A stretch of 16,510 bases of DNA from Verrucomicrobiaceae bacterium (GCA_027483005.1 JAIXVN010000054.1:1-16510); one strand, 5' to 3'; positions 6,518-14,662 are shown, counted from the stretch's first letter. A program made the numbers and translations. The notes: generated from the letters alone by a model not told the origin.

Positions 6518-7746
6518 AGCCCGCCATTCTTCTCAGCCTCTTCCTCGCCGGACTTGCCTCCGCCGCGCCGGATAACAGCCGCTACCTTTCCCTCCAGCAG
6601 GAGATCAAGCAGGCCATCGCCCGTGGCAACGCCTGGCTCAAGACCCAGCAGAAGGAGGACGGTCACTGGGACGACGAGGGCATCCCGGCCTTCACCGCTC
6701 TCGCCCTCACGGCTGCCTCTCGCGACCCGAACATCGACCTCAAGAAGGAAACTCCCGAAAACATCGCGAAGGGCTTCGACTGGCTGGTGAAGCAGCAGAA
6801 GGAGGACGGTGGCATCTACAACCGCGGCCTCACCGTTTACAACACCGCCACCTCCGTCACCGCCCTCTCGGCGCTGGGAAAATCCGACTACGAGTCCGTC
6901 ATCGTCCGCGCCCGCAAGCACCTCATCGGCCAGCAGTGGGATGCCGGTGAAAAGGGCAAGACCGACAACCCGAACGACGGTGGCATCGGCTATGGCTCGA
7001 AGAACGACCACACCGACATGTCGAACACCTACCTCGCCATCGAGGCGCTCGCACTTTCGAAAAAGGTCGTCGATGATGGCAAGCATGGCGACCAGCCCGA
7101 CCTCGATTGGGACGCGGCGGTGAAATTCCTCTCCCGCTGCCAGAACCTCACTGCGAGCAACGACCAGCCCTGGGCCTCCGACGATGCCAAGAACAAGGGC
7201 GGCTTTGTTTACACCTCCACCGAGTCGAAAGCCGAGGACACCCTGCCCGATGGCCGCACGGCGCTGCGTTCCTACGGCTCGATGTCGTATGCAGGCCTCC
7301 TTTCCCTGATCTACGCCAAGGTCTCGGCCGACGACCCCCGTGTGGTGGCGGTGAAGGACTGGCTCTCGAAAAACTACACCGTGGATGAGAACCCGGGCCT
7401 GAAGGCGGAAGGTCAGTACTACTACTACCAGGCCATGAGCAAGGCCCTCAGTGCCTCCAACATCAACACCCTCAAGCTCGCCGACGGCAAGGAAGCCGAC
7501 TGGCGCAAGGACCTGGGAGAAAAACTCCTCAGCGTCCAGAAGGGTGATGGCTCATGGGCCAACAGCACCGGTCGCTGGATGGAGAGCAACCCGGTCCTCG
7601 TGACGGCCTACAGCGTGCTTGCTCTCGAGCAGCTTTACGACTCGATCCCGACATCACCATCGCCGTGGCCGGAGCATCCCTGCTCCAGGTTGACTCTGGA
7701 GCTTTCAGGTCCGGGGGGGATTTGCGTCCAGGATCCGCAGCCCTAG
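6514..7746 (+). CDS. Secreted prenyltransferase/squalene-oxidase-repeat (terpenoid cyclase fold) protein
   Basis: The 410-residue product has a signal peptide (MKPAILLSLFLAGLASA). Several helical repeats follow that fit an alpha/alpha toroid: GNAWLKTQQKEDGHWDD, GFDWLVKQQKEDGGIYN, DGGIGYGSKNDHTDMSNT, then a long GGFVYTSTE segment, and KLLSVQKGDGSWANST. The DxDD motif of class II terpene cyclases was not found, so it is probably not a cyclase; the fold is likely used for binding. The ATGA overlap with the YdjY gene implies a common complex or pathway. After ALEQLYDSIP (to about 7650) the last 30 or so residues are Pro/Ser-rich with different codon use and look like read-through into non-coding DNA. 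Confidence 0.82.
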   Translation: MKPAILLSLFLAGLASAAPDNSRYLSLQQEIKQAIARGNAWLKTQQKEDGHWDDEGIPAFTALALTAASRDPNIDLKKETPENIAKGFDWLVKQQKEDGGIYNRGLTVYNTATSVTALSALGKSDYESVIVRARKHLIGQQWDAGEKGKTDNPNDGGIGYGSKNDHTDMSNTYLAIEALALSKKVVDDGKHGDQPDLDWDAAVKFLSRCQNLTASNDQPWASDDAKNKGGFVYTSTESKAEDTLPDGRTALRSYGSMSYAGLLSLIYAKVSADDPRVVAVKDWLSKNYTVDENPGLKAEGQYYYYQAMSKALSASNINTLKLADGKEADWRKDLGEKLLSVQKGDGSWANSTGRWMESNPVLVTAYSVLALEQLYDSIPTSPSPWPEHPCSRLTLELSGPGGICVQDPQP

Positions 7747-7972
7747 ACCACACGGGTTTCCCGTCTTCCTTTGTCGTGATGGAAGCCAAAGGAAATGCCA
7801 CCTTCAAACGGGCCTTTCGTTCTCGTCGTGGAGGTGTTTCTGAACTCCCCATAGAATTTCCCTGGCGAAGAAGCCCATCCATCGACACGGCTGCTGACAC
7901 TCCAACGCAGCCATTTCCGTTCCATGGATTCCAGAACCTGGGGCTTTTGTGGTCGTCCAACAAGGGAGACTG
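7747..7972. other. Stretch without a convincing gene
   Basis: Between the end of the cyclase-fold gene and the recognisable part of the broken minus-strand gene, no frame on either strand shows a known motif or consistent coding character. It may be the debris of a deletion that removed the ends of both convergent genes. Confidence 0.4.
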
Positions 7973-8331
7973 CCATCCCGGGGCATCCGGCCGGAAAAGG
8001 ATTCCCGTCTTGCGCTCAAATCTGCCGCGGAGTGTTCGCCCGTTCCAGACCAGGATGCCGTCAGCAAGAGGATCATGGTCAATCCTCCCATTTCTCCAGC
8101 GGCCGTCCTCATGATCTAGATAAGCCACTGCCATCTTCCTTTGGCTGGCTTCAAGTAAAAGCCGGTGTTGTAGAGGGCTCCATTGCTTTCCTGTTCGACA
8201 ACAATTTGAGTGCCGTCCGCCAGTCTCAGCTGTGCAACCACTCCGTTGAAACCGGGCAAATGGTCCGAAATGAAGAATGAGATGGCCAACAAGGCAAGGG
8301 TCGCCAAGGCAATCAGAAGCCATTCACTCAT
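7973..8331 (-). pseudogene. Frameshifted small membrane-anchored protein
   Basis: ATG 8331 opens a frame starting with a membrane segment (WLLIALATLALLAISFFI) followed by a soluble part (RLADGTQIVVEQESNG, then TGFYLKPAKGRWQWL), stopping at TAG 8116-8118 after 71 residues. One frame over, the sequence continues without a break in character: YLDHEDGRWRNGRIDHDP, ILVWNGRTLRG, RFERKTGILFRPDAPGW (to about 7973). A one-base loss near 8119-8123 would explain this. From memory, Verrucomicrobiota carry small proteins of this W-rich type with both halves joined. The second frame has no stop until 7529, inside the opposite gene, so the original 3' end is probably also gone. Function unknown; sequencing error is possible. 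Confidence 0.55.
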
Positions 8332-8530
8332 TCAGCCACTACGCTTGTTGATTTCCATTCCGTTCGTCCCGAAGAGCATCAACCCGCGAGGTGGGGTGAA
8401 ACCTTGCAGGCGTCCGCTGTCTCGTCGGGGGAGGGAACTCGACTCAGGCAAGAGCCCCTTTCTTTGTTTCCAGCCAACCGACGTTGGCGCCGGATCTCCA
8501 CGGGGGGATCATGGAACAATCAGAACTTCC

Positions 8531-8564
8531 CGATTCATCCACGATTTACGATTCAGCATTTACC
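8531..8564 (+). repeat. 7-nt-period T-rich tract upstream of tsaD
   Basis: CGATTCA is followed, after TCC, by the consecutive heptamers ACGATTT, ACGATTC and AGCATTT. The tract is T-rich in tsaD mRNA sense and ends 15 nt before the GTG start, a position like the tracts before sixA and fabG. Confidence 0.55.
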
Positions 8565-8579
8565 CTCCAGGCTCCTCTC

Positions 8580-9608
8580 GTGCCCACGCTGCTTGCCATC
8601 GAATCCTCCTGCGACGAAACCGCCGTGTCGATCGTGCGTGGAGAGATCGGCACCGCGACCGAAGTTCTGGCCTCCGAGATTTCCTCCCAGATCGAGCTGC
8701 ACCGCGTCCATGGTGGAGTGGTGCCGGAACTGGCTTCGCGAAACCACTCGCTGCGGCTCAGGCCATTGGTCGAACAAGCCTTGGAACACGCCAAACTGAA
8801 GGTCTCGGACCTCGATGCCTTCGCCGCGACGATCGGTCCGGGGCTTGCGTCCTCGCTGTTGATTGGAAGCACGGCGGCGAAGGCCATGGCCTGTGCGGCC
8901 GGGAAACCCTTCATCGCGATCAACCATCTGGAAGGGCATCTGCTCTCACCCTTTGTGGGAGAGACCCGCGTCCCTCCCCATCTGGCCCTGATCATTTCCG
9001 GCGGCCATACGCTGCTGCTCAAGGTCGAGGGCCCCGGTCATTACGAAAAGCTCGGCGGAACTCGTGACGATGCGGCGGGTGAGGCCTACGACAAGGTAGG
9101 AAAGATGCTCGGCCTTCCCTACCCGGGTGGTCCCGAGATCGAGAAAACCGCCCGCGAGGGAGACCCGAGGGCCTTTGCGTTTCCTCGCTCCATGTTGCAC
9201 GATCCTCATGACGATTTCTCATTCTCCGGCCTCAAGACGGCAGTCCTCTACACCCTTCAGGATCTGGGCGATCCTGCCGAGGTCATCGAGGATCGGAGAA
9301 AGGTCGCCGATCTCGCCGCATCGTTCCAACAAGCGGTGATCGAGATCCTGGTGGGAAAAACCCTCAGGGCGGCGAGACGAGGCGGGCATCGCCTGGTCGC
9401 TCTTTCCGGAGGAGTCAGCCTCAATCAGACCCTTCGTGCGGCCTTCGAGTTGGCCGGGAGGAAACATGGCGTGCGCATCGCCGTCGCCCCGCCCACCCTG
9501 TGCACCGACAACGCCGCGATGATCGCCTTCGCCGGCTTGCTGAGACACCTGTCGGGCGAGGTCTCGCCGCTGGATGCCGACATTGATCCGAATTTACGGC
9601 TCGCCTGA
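8580..9608 (+). CDS. tsaD: tRNA N6-adenosine threonylcarbamoyltransferase TsaD
   Basis: TsaD (Kae1/Qri7 family) transfers the threonylcarbamoyl group to A37 of ANN-decoding tRNAs, working with TsaB, TsaC and TsaE. The motifs are complete: LLAIESSCDETAVSIV at the N-terminus, the metal-binding NHLEGH, ISGGHT, DDAAGEAYDKVGKMLGL, FSFSGLKTAV, LSGGVSLNQ and CTDNAAMIA. GTG 8580 (MPTLLAIESS) gives 342 residues, the usual family length. The frame is open to 8484 with an ATG at 8511, but those extra residues would be translated from a 7-nt-period intergenic tract. There is no SD. The HAD phosphatase gene follows 33 bp downstream and is probably co-transcribed. Confidence 0.95.
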   Translation: MPTLLAIESSCDETAVSIVRGEIGTATEVLASEISSQIELHRVHGGVVPELASRNHSLRLRPLVEQALEHAKLKVSDLDAFAATIGPGLASSLLIGSTAAKAMACAAGKPFIAINHLEGHLLSPFVGETRVPPHLALIISGGHTLLLKVEGPGHYEKLGGTRDDAAGEAYDKVGKMLGLPYPGGPEIEKTAREGDPRAFAFPRSMLHDPHDDFSFSGLKTAVLYTLQDLGDPAEVIEDRRKVADLAASFQQAVIEILVGKTLRAARRGGHRLVALSGGVSLNQTLRAAFELAGRKHGVRIAVAPPTLCTDNAAMIAFAGLLRHLSGEVSPLDADIDPNLRLA

Positions 9609-9641
9609 CCCTCGAAAGCTGGATTCACTTTCCCCCAGCTC

Positions 9642-10277
9642 ATGGCCTACCGCGCGTTTGTTTTCGATTTCGATGGCACCTTGGCCGATACCCTTGAGGA
9701 ATCGCGCCGGATCTACAACTTCATGGCCCCGGACTACCGACTGCGTCAGGTGGAACAGGAGGAGCTGGAGCACCTGCGGCATCTATCCCTGAAGGAACTT
9801 CTCGATCATCTCGACATCCCGAAGCGCCGGGTCCCGCTTCTCATTGGGCGCGGCACGGCCTTGATGCGGGGGAACATCTCGCAGTTGCGGTTGATCGAGG
9901 GCATGGGCGAAGTGTTGCCAGCCTTGCGCGCCCGCGCGTCGAGCTTCGGGGTGCTGACCTCGAACGCCACGGCGAACGTCGATCTGTTCCTGCGTGCCCA
10001 TGGTCTGCGCGAACATTTCGATTTCATCTCATCGACCTCCAAGCTCACCGGCAAGGCCAAGCATCTGAAGGCGATCCGCAAGACGTTTTCCCTGAATCCG
10101 GAAGAGATGATCTACATTGGCGATGAGATCCGAGACATCAAGGCCTCGAAGAAGGCGGGCGTACCGGTGGCTGCGGTCACCTGGGGATTCAACTCACAGG
10201 AGTCGCTTTCCAACGAGGATCCGGAGCATCTGCTAACCCATCCGACTCAGCTCCTTGATCTGAGCCATCCCTGGTGA
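9642..10277 (+). CDS. HAD-family hydrolase, phosphoglycolate-phosphatase-like
   Basis: The 211-residue haloacid-dehalogenase superfamily protein has all four motifs: FVFDFDGTLADT (motif I; first Asp is the nucleophile), LTSNA (motif II), a Lys in TGKAKHLK (motif III), and IYIGDEIRDIKASKKAG (motif IV). A small helical cap lies between motifs I and II (about residues 20-90). The architecture fits HAD subfamily IA, like Gph phosphoglycolate phosphatase, but substrate cannot be assigned from sequence; other small phosphate esters are possible. It follows tsaD by 33 bp on the same strand. Confidence 0.85.
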   Translation: MAYRAFVFDFDGTLADTLEESRRIYNFMAPDYRLRQVEQEELEHLRHLSLKELLDHLDIPKRRVPLLIGRGTALMRGNISQLRLIEGMGEVLPALRARASSFGVLTSNATANVDLFLRAHGLREHFDFISSTSKLTGKAKHLKAIRKTFSLNPEEMIYIGDEIRDIKASKKAGVPVAAVTWGFNSQESLSNEDPEHLLTHPTQLLDLSHPW

Positions 10278-10278
10278 T

Positions 10279-10302
10279 CGGTTGCAAGCGCGGTTGACAG
10301 CG
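10279..10302 (+). repeat. 12-bp imperfect tandem repeat with TTGACA upstream of the coiled-coil gene
   Basis: CGGTTGCAAGCG (10279-10290) is followed directly by CGGTTGACAGCG (10291-10302), with two mismatches. The second copy holds a perfect -35-like TTGACA (10294-10299). The best -10 candidate, TAGCAA at 10315-10320, has a short 15-nt spacer, so promoter function is uncertain. Confidence 0.4.
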
Positions 10303-10329
10303 CCCACGGGAGCCTAGCAACCTCCAAGC

Positions 10330-11067
10330 ATGACGGAACCGACTTCGCCTCCCTCCGTGGACCCGCAAGAGCCAGACCAACACGTTGCTCCGGCGGCTGA
10401 ATCCAGCGCGACGTCCACCCAGATTTCTCCGGCCATCCTGGCGCTCGGGTTCATTGTGATGATCCTGCTGGGTGTGCTGATCACCCAGAACCTCAAGACC
10501 AAAGGTGGCCCGGGTTCCGAGGATCCGGCTCTCGTCGAGATCAAGGCTGAGATTGAACGCCAGCGTGACGAACTCAAGCGACAGAGCGCCGACTCCGGGC
10601 TGATCTCGCTCTCCGGTTCGACTTCAGGCGAAAGCGCCACTCAGATCGCCACGCGCTTGAAGCGGGATGCGGACCTCCTCGCCGGGGCCGCTGCGGAACT
10701 CCAGTCGATGCTGGCCCAGGCCAATACGCAGTTGACCGCCAAAAACGCTGAACTGATCTCCTCCGAGCAAACGCGCCAGACGCTGGTGAACAACATCGCC
10801 AGGCTGCAGTCCGATTTGAACCGTGCACTGGTCGAGAGCGCCAACGCCGACCAACTCAAGCGCCAACTGGCAGACGCCACAGCCAAGCGGGATGCCCTCA
10901 TGAGCGAGCTCGAGGCCGCCCGCCAGAAGCTTTCCGATGCCGGCAACCGCCCTTCCACCGAGGCGATGGCCGATGTCCAGCGCCGACTCGATGAAGCGAC
11001 CCGTGCCAAGGGCTTCTTCGAAACAAGGGTCAAGGAGCTTGAGGCCCGCATCGCCGAACTCGAATAA
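10330..11067 (+). CDS. Coiled-coil, single-membrane-span envelope protein (N-terminal part of a broken OmpA-like protein)
   Basis: The 245-residue product has a Pro/Ser-rich cytoplasmic N-terminus, one membrane segment (ILALGFIVMILLGVLITQN, about 36-54) and then a long Ala/Gln/Glu/Arg-rich coiled coil to the end (QLKRQLADATAKRDALMSEL, DVQRRLDEATRAKGFFETR). It stops at TAA 11065-11067 after RIAELE. The next frame continues as NKLRSQSLFAKSEGELLP and leads into an OmpA-like domain. The original protein therefore probably had about 400 residues and linked the inner membrane to peptidoglycan. The present product would lack the peptidoglycan-binding end. ATG 10330 has no SD. Confidence 0.7.
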   Translation: MTEPTSPPSVDPQEPDQHVAPAAESSATSTQISPAILALGFIVMILLGVLITQNLKTKGGPGSEDPALVEIKAEIERQRDELKRQSADSGLISLSGSTSGESATQIATRLKRDADLLAGAAAELQSMLAQANTQLTAKNAELISSEQTRQTLVNNIARLQSDLNRALVESANADQLKRQLADATAKRDALMSELEAARQKLSDAGNRPSTEAMADVQRRLDEATRAKGFFETRVKELEARIAELE

Positions 11068-11539
11068 ACTCCGCTCCCAGAGCCTGTTTGCCAAAAGCGA
11101 GGGCGAGTTGCTTCCAATCGCCGTCGAGCTGTTCCGCAGCCTGCGCAAGCTGGAGAACCAACCGGACAGCGAAATCAGCGCCGCCTGCAGTGGGTTCGGG
11201 GTCAACCTTGGCGCCAGTGTTGAAAGCAAGCTCACGTCTCCGACCGGTTCCAGTGTGCCCGCTCCGGAGGACGAAGCCTCGGTCAGGATGCTGCCCACCA
11301 CGCTTCCCGTCGAAGGTCTGATCCTGGTGGTCGGCTAGGCTTCGGAAACCGGCAATGTGGACGCCAACCAGACGCTCTGCTCGGATCGCGCCACGGCGGT
11401 CGCCCGGACACTCGATGCGGCGAAACTGCCAAACCAGAAGGTCCAAGCGGTCTATCTCGGACAGACCGACCGCTTTGGCAGCAAGTTCCCCGAGCGCAAC
11501 CAGCTCAGTGAAATCTGGCAGATCCGACCGCGGAAGTGA
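11068..11539 (+). pseudogene. Detached OmpA-like C-terminal domain with an in-frame TAG
   Basis: In the frame one base later than the coiled-coil gene, coding character continues: LFAKSEGELLPIAVELFRSL, KLENQPDSEIS, GFGVNLGAS, GLILVVG, then TAG at 11336-11338, then ASETGNVDANQTL, SDRATAVARTLDAAKLPNQK, VYLGQTDRF, ending at TGA 11537-11539. NQTLCSDRATAV fits the OmpA-family peptidoglycan-binding pattern NxxLSxxRAxxV, with Cys where Ser is usual. The TAG most likely replaces a Tyr codon (TAC or TAT to TAG). The shift near 11062-11067 can be explained by loss of 2 bases or gain of 1. Two independent lesions suggest a decaying gene. The stop codon lies 3 bp from the convergent DUF1080 gene. Confidence 0.75.
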
Positions 11540-11542
11540 GGA

Positions 11543-12244
11543 TCACAGGCGCTTCAGCCGGATGCCCCGATACTCGATCTTCATCGGCGGGCCGACGTGG
11601 ACCTGCACGCCCAAAAGGCCCTTGAGACGCCGCTTTCCGTCATCCTCATCGATCACCTCCGCCATCAGGATACCATTGGTGAAATGCTGGAGGAGCTTGC
11701 CCTTCGCGATGACATGGACCTGGTTCCAGTCGTTCTTGAGAACCTTTTTCTGAAGTTCCGTCCGATCTCCCAGATCACGTGCGATCGAAGGCGGCTGGCC
11801 TGGCTTCAGCACCACGCTCTGCCCGCGATAGGCGAGAAATTTCCTACCACGCTCCTCGTAGTTCTGGCCGCTCCACTGGTCCTTGCCATCGATGTCGTCC
11901 TGGTATCCTTCCATCGCCCACTTGAGTCCTGGCACTTCGACACTGCGATAGTTGATGCCGCTGTTCCCCTCGGCGGAGACCCTGTATTCGAGTTTGAGTT
12001 CGAAGTCCGCCACCTCACCGCCACGCCAGATGATGAAGGAATTCCGGCTCAACAGGGTCTCGGGCTTCACCTCGCCGATGAGTGTGCCGTTTTCAGCCTT
12101 CCAGTAAACCGGGTCGCCATCCCAGTCCTTCAGGGTCCCATCGAAGATCGGAACGAAACCTGGCTCATCGCGAGCTTCCTCCGCCGTGAGGGAGGAAAGT
12201 GCGAGGGCTCTGAGCAGGAGGGCGGTGATCGGTAGGACTCTCAT
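11543..12244 (-). CDS. Secreted DUF1080 / 3-keto-disaccharide hydrolase family protein
   Basis: The 233-residue product has a signal peptide (MRVLPITALLLRALALSSLTA). A concanavalin-like beta-sandwich domain of the DUF1080 type follows: FVPIFDGTLKDWDGDPVYW at the start, GTLIGE, FIIWRGGEVADFELKLEYR, GNSGINYRS, NDWNQVHVIAKG and the end IEYRGIRLKRL. The family is abundant in Verrucomicrobiota and Planctomycetes and is assigned to periplasmic carbohydrate processing (3-keto-glycosides) or binding. It follows the hybrid kinase by 54 bp on the same strand and may be part of that transcript, but DUF1080 genes are widespread so this need not imply function. ATG 12244 is well placed for the signal peptide. 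Confidence 0.87.
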   Translation of the reverse strand: MRVLPITALLLRALALSSLTAEEARDEPGFVPIFDGTLKDWDGDPVYWKAENGTLIGEVKPETLLSRNSFIIWRGGEVADFELKLEYRVSAEGNSGINYRSVEVPGLKWAMEGYQDDIDGKDQWSGQNYEERGRKFLAYRGQSVVLKPGQPPSIARDLGDRTELQKKVLKNDWNQVHVIAKGKLLQHFTNGILMAEVIDEDDGKRRLKGLLGVQVHVGPPMKIEYRGIRLKRL

Positions 12245-12298
12245 TTGGAAAGGGTAGCGCTCGGGCAGCCGACCACAAGATTCTCCTGATGATCGAAT

Positions 12299-14611
12299 TC
12301 AGACCAGCAGTCCGATCTTTCGCAACACGGAGAGCAGTTCCTCCTGTTGAAATGGCTTTGCCAGGTAATGATCCATTCCCGCATCGGCACACGCCTTCTG
12401 ATCATCCGGAAGGACACTGGCCGTGAGGGCGATGATCGGGATGGCCTTTCCACGATCTCCGACTTCGCCAGCCCTCAGGCGACGGGTGGTCTCCGCTCCA
12501 TCCATCACCGGCATGCGCATGTCCATGAAGATGGCGGCGCACTCCGGCGTTTTATGAAGGACTCCGATGGCGACCAAGCCGTTTTCAGCAACGAGCACCC
12601 GGAATCCCAGCTTTGTCAGGAGGATCTTCAGCAGCCTAGCGTTTACGAGATTGTCCTCCGCGACGAGGATTGTTTGCCAGTTTCCCTCCGGGCCAGGCCG
12701 AGTGAGTTTGCCGCTCACAGGTGACGACTGGGAACCTGGCAGCCCGCCTTGCCCCACCAGAATCAGTGGCACGTGGAAACGGAACACCGATCCAATACCC
12801 GGAGAGGACTGGGCCTGGATTCCTCCCCCCATCAAATCCAGCAGTCGATGGCAGATGGCAAGTCCCAGTCCGGTGCCGCCGAAGCGTCGGGTGGTGGAGG
12901 CGTCTGCCTGCTGGAAGGGTTTGAACAGGTTTGCTGCCTGCTCCTGCTCGAACCCGATCCCGCTGTCCCTTACCTCGAAGAACAGATTGTCATCTTTCGC
13001 CCAGACGCGGGTGTGAACGCTTCCGGATTCGGTGAACTTGATGGCGTTGGCCACGATGTTGATCAGGATCTGACGGATGCGGGCAATATCTCCAACAACC
13101 TGCTCCGGGACGGAGGCCTCCACGTCCCAGGTCAACGCCAAGCCCTTCGCTTGGGCGCTTGGGCCATGCATTTCCATGGTTTCCGTCACCATCACGAGAG
13201 GCCTGAATCTGATCTGCTCGATCTGGAGCCCACCGCTTTCGATGCGGGAGAAATCGAGCACGTCGTTGATGATGTGCAGCAGGATGTCACCACTGTTGCG
13301 AATGGTCTGGAGATACTCCCCCTGAAGCGGGCTCAGGGGTGTGTCCTGCAGCAGGCTGGTGAAGCCCAGAATGCCATTGAGGGGGGTGCGGATCTCATGA
13401 CTCATCATCGCCAGGAAAAGCGACTTCGCCTCATTCGCGCGCTCCGCGAGTTCCTTCGCTTCCCGCAAGTTCGCTTCAGCCTTGAGTCGGGCCACGAACT
13501 GACCCATCTGGCTGCCGATGCTGGAAAGGATCATCGACAGACTTTCATCCGACTCCATCAGCGTGACTCCGAGGAACTCGAACACGCCCAGTGTCTGCTG
13601 ATTCGAAATGATTGGGACGGCCAGGCATCCGTTGAGTCCGATGCCCGAGGCGATCCTCATCCGCTCGATGTCCCCATCGACAGTCAGGTCAGCGAGCCAG
13701 CTGAGGCGTCCTGATTGCCATACCCTGCCGGAAAGGCCGATCCCGTAATGAAGGGATTCCGCCCGGGAGGCTTCGAGAAGCTCCCTGCAGTTCTGCAGTG
13801 GATCGTGCCAGCTTTCCACCACCCGCATGGATTTGTCACCGGGACCACGCATCCACAGCAGGCCGACTTTTCCGCCAAGCTGACGCGAGACTTTGCGGAG
13901 GATGCCGACACCGGCCTGCTGGACGCATCCTGCAGAGGCGAAAATCAAGGCCGAGGCATTCTGAATCGATTGTCGGCGGTCTTCAGCGCGGCGAAGTGTG
14001 ACATCACGCTCGATCGCCATGAAGTTGGTCAGCCGACCGTCCTCGTCCCGCATGGGTTGGATCTCGATCGAAAGCCAGTAGGCCCTGCCATCTTTCGCGT
14101 AGTTGAGGATCTCGACGCTGATCCCCTCCTCAGCTGAAAGCGCTTCACGGATTCTCTTGACGGTCTCGGGATCGGTGTCGGGCCCTTGAAGGAAGGATCC
14201 GGGCTTTCTCCCCATTGCCTCATCCATCGTGAAGCCGGTGATCCGGGAGAACGCCTCGTTGACCCATTCGATGCGGCCATGCGCATCCGTGACGACCACT
14301 GCGTTGTCGGTGCGTGCCGCGACCAGAGCGAGCTTGTAGGACTCCCGTTCCTGCTGCTGGAGGCGCTTGTTGGCCTCGCGCAGCTTGGTTCGTTCCGTGG
14401 TCAACGAACTGGCCAGTTGCTTGAGCTCCGCTGCCGCGACCTGATGGGTCTGGACGAGCTGGAGAAGATCCACGATCGGATCATGAAGGGCGAAATCCTG
14501 CAGCAGCAGGCCACTGGTCGTGACTTCCTCGGGACGATTGAACCAGGGAGACGCGAGAAACATTCCGGCCCTGTCTGCTTGACCGGTCAGGATCAACTGC
14601 GCCCGGAACAA
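12299..14611 (-). CDS. Hybrid histidine kinase: HNOBA remnant, coiled coil, PAS, GAF, HisKA, HATPase, REC
   Basis: The frame encodes up to 770 residues from TTG 14611; ATG 14563 is another possible start. In order: the second half of an HNOBA domain (about 2-55, MFLASPWFNRPEEV, LLLQDFALHDPIVDLL), a coiled coil (58-95), PAS/PAC (about 95-208, VTDAHGRIEWVNEAFSRITG), GAF (about 220-375), HisKA with SHEIRTPLNGILGF (His405), HATPase with N box (NIVANAIKF, Asn522), G1 (DSGIGF) and G2 (GGTGLGLAI), and a C-terminal receiver (650-770) with phospho-acceptor Asp697 (IFMDMRMP) and Lys752. No membrane segment: a soluble sensor kinase. All catalytic residues are present. Its true N-terminus lies in the fragment at 14481-14951; a 70-bp insertion shifts the frame. 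No HPt protein or DNA-binding regulator is in the window. Confidence 0.85.
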   Translation of the reverse strand: MFRAQLILTGQADRAGMFLASPWFNRPEEVTTSGLLLQDFALHDPIVDLLQLVQTHQVAAAELKQLASSLTTERTKLREANKRLQQQERESYKLALVAARTDNAVVVTDAHGRIEWVNEAFSRITGFTMDEAMGRKPGSFLQGPDTDPETVKRIREALSAEEGISVEILNYAKDGRAYWLSIEIQPMRDEDGRLTNFMAIERDVTLRRAEDRRQSIQNASALIFASAGCVQQAGVGILRKVSRQLGGKVGLLWMRGPGDKSMRVVESWHDPLQNCRELLEASRAESLHYGIGLSGRVWQSGRLSWLADLTVDGDIERMRIASGIGLNGCLAVPIISNQQTLGVFEFLGVTLMESDESLSMILSSIGSQMGQFVARLKAEANLREAKELAERANEAKSLFLAMMSHEIRTPLNGILGFTSLLQDTPLSPLQGEYLQTIRNSGDILLHIINDVLDFSRIESGGLQIEQIRFRPLVMVTETMEMHGPSAQAKGLALTWDVEASVPEQVVGDIARIRQILINIVANAIKFTESGSVHTRVWAKDDNLFFEVRDSGIGFEQEQAANLFKPFQQADASTTRRFGGTGLGLAICHRLLDLMGGGIQAQSSPGIGSVFRFHVPLILVGQGGLPGSQSSPVSGKLTRPGPEGNWQTILVAEDNLVNARLLKILLTKLGFRVLVAENGLVAIGVLHKTPECAAIFMDMRMPVMDGAETTRRLRAGEVGDRGKAIPIIALTASVLPDDQKACADAGMDHYLAKPFQQEELLSVLRKIGLLV

Positions 14612-14629
14612 ATGCCTGCTGGTGCGATG
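14593..14629. repeat. 37-bp direct repeat, copy 1, inside the HNOBA coding region
   Basis: The 37 bases from 14593 to 14629 are identical to 14663-14699 (offset 70). They begin TCAACTGCGCCCGG and end GGTGCGATG. Allowing one mismatch, the match extends to 40 bp (14590 and 14660). Between them lie 33 bp (14630-14662) not seen elsewhere in the window. Confidence 0.95.
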
Positions 14630-14662
14630 TTTGCTTCGCAGAGCCGTCGTGCTGGTTAGGGT

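Noticed and set aside
12749..13714. 321-codon plus-strand ORF opposite the hybrid kinase
   Set aside because: Shadow of the HisKA/GAF coding region, without motifs of its own.
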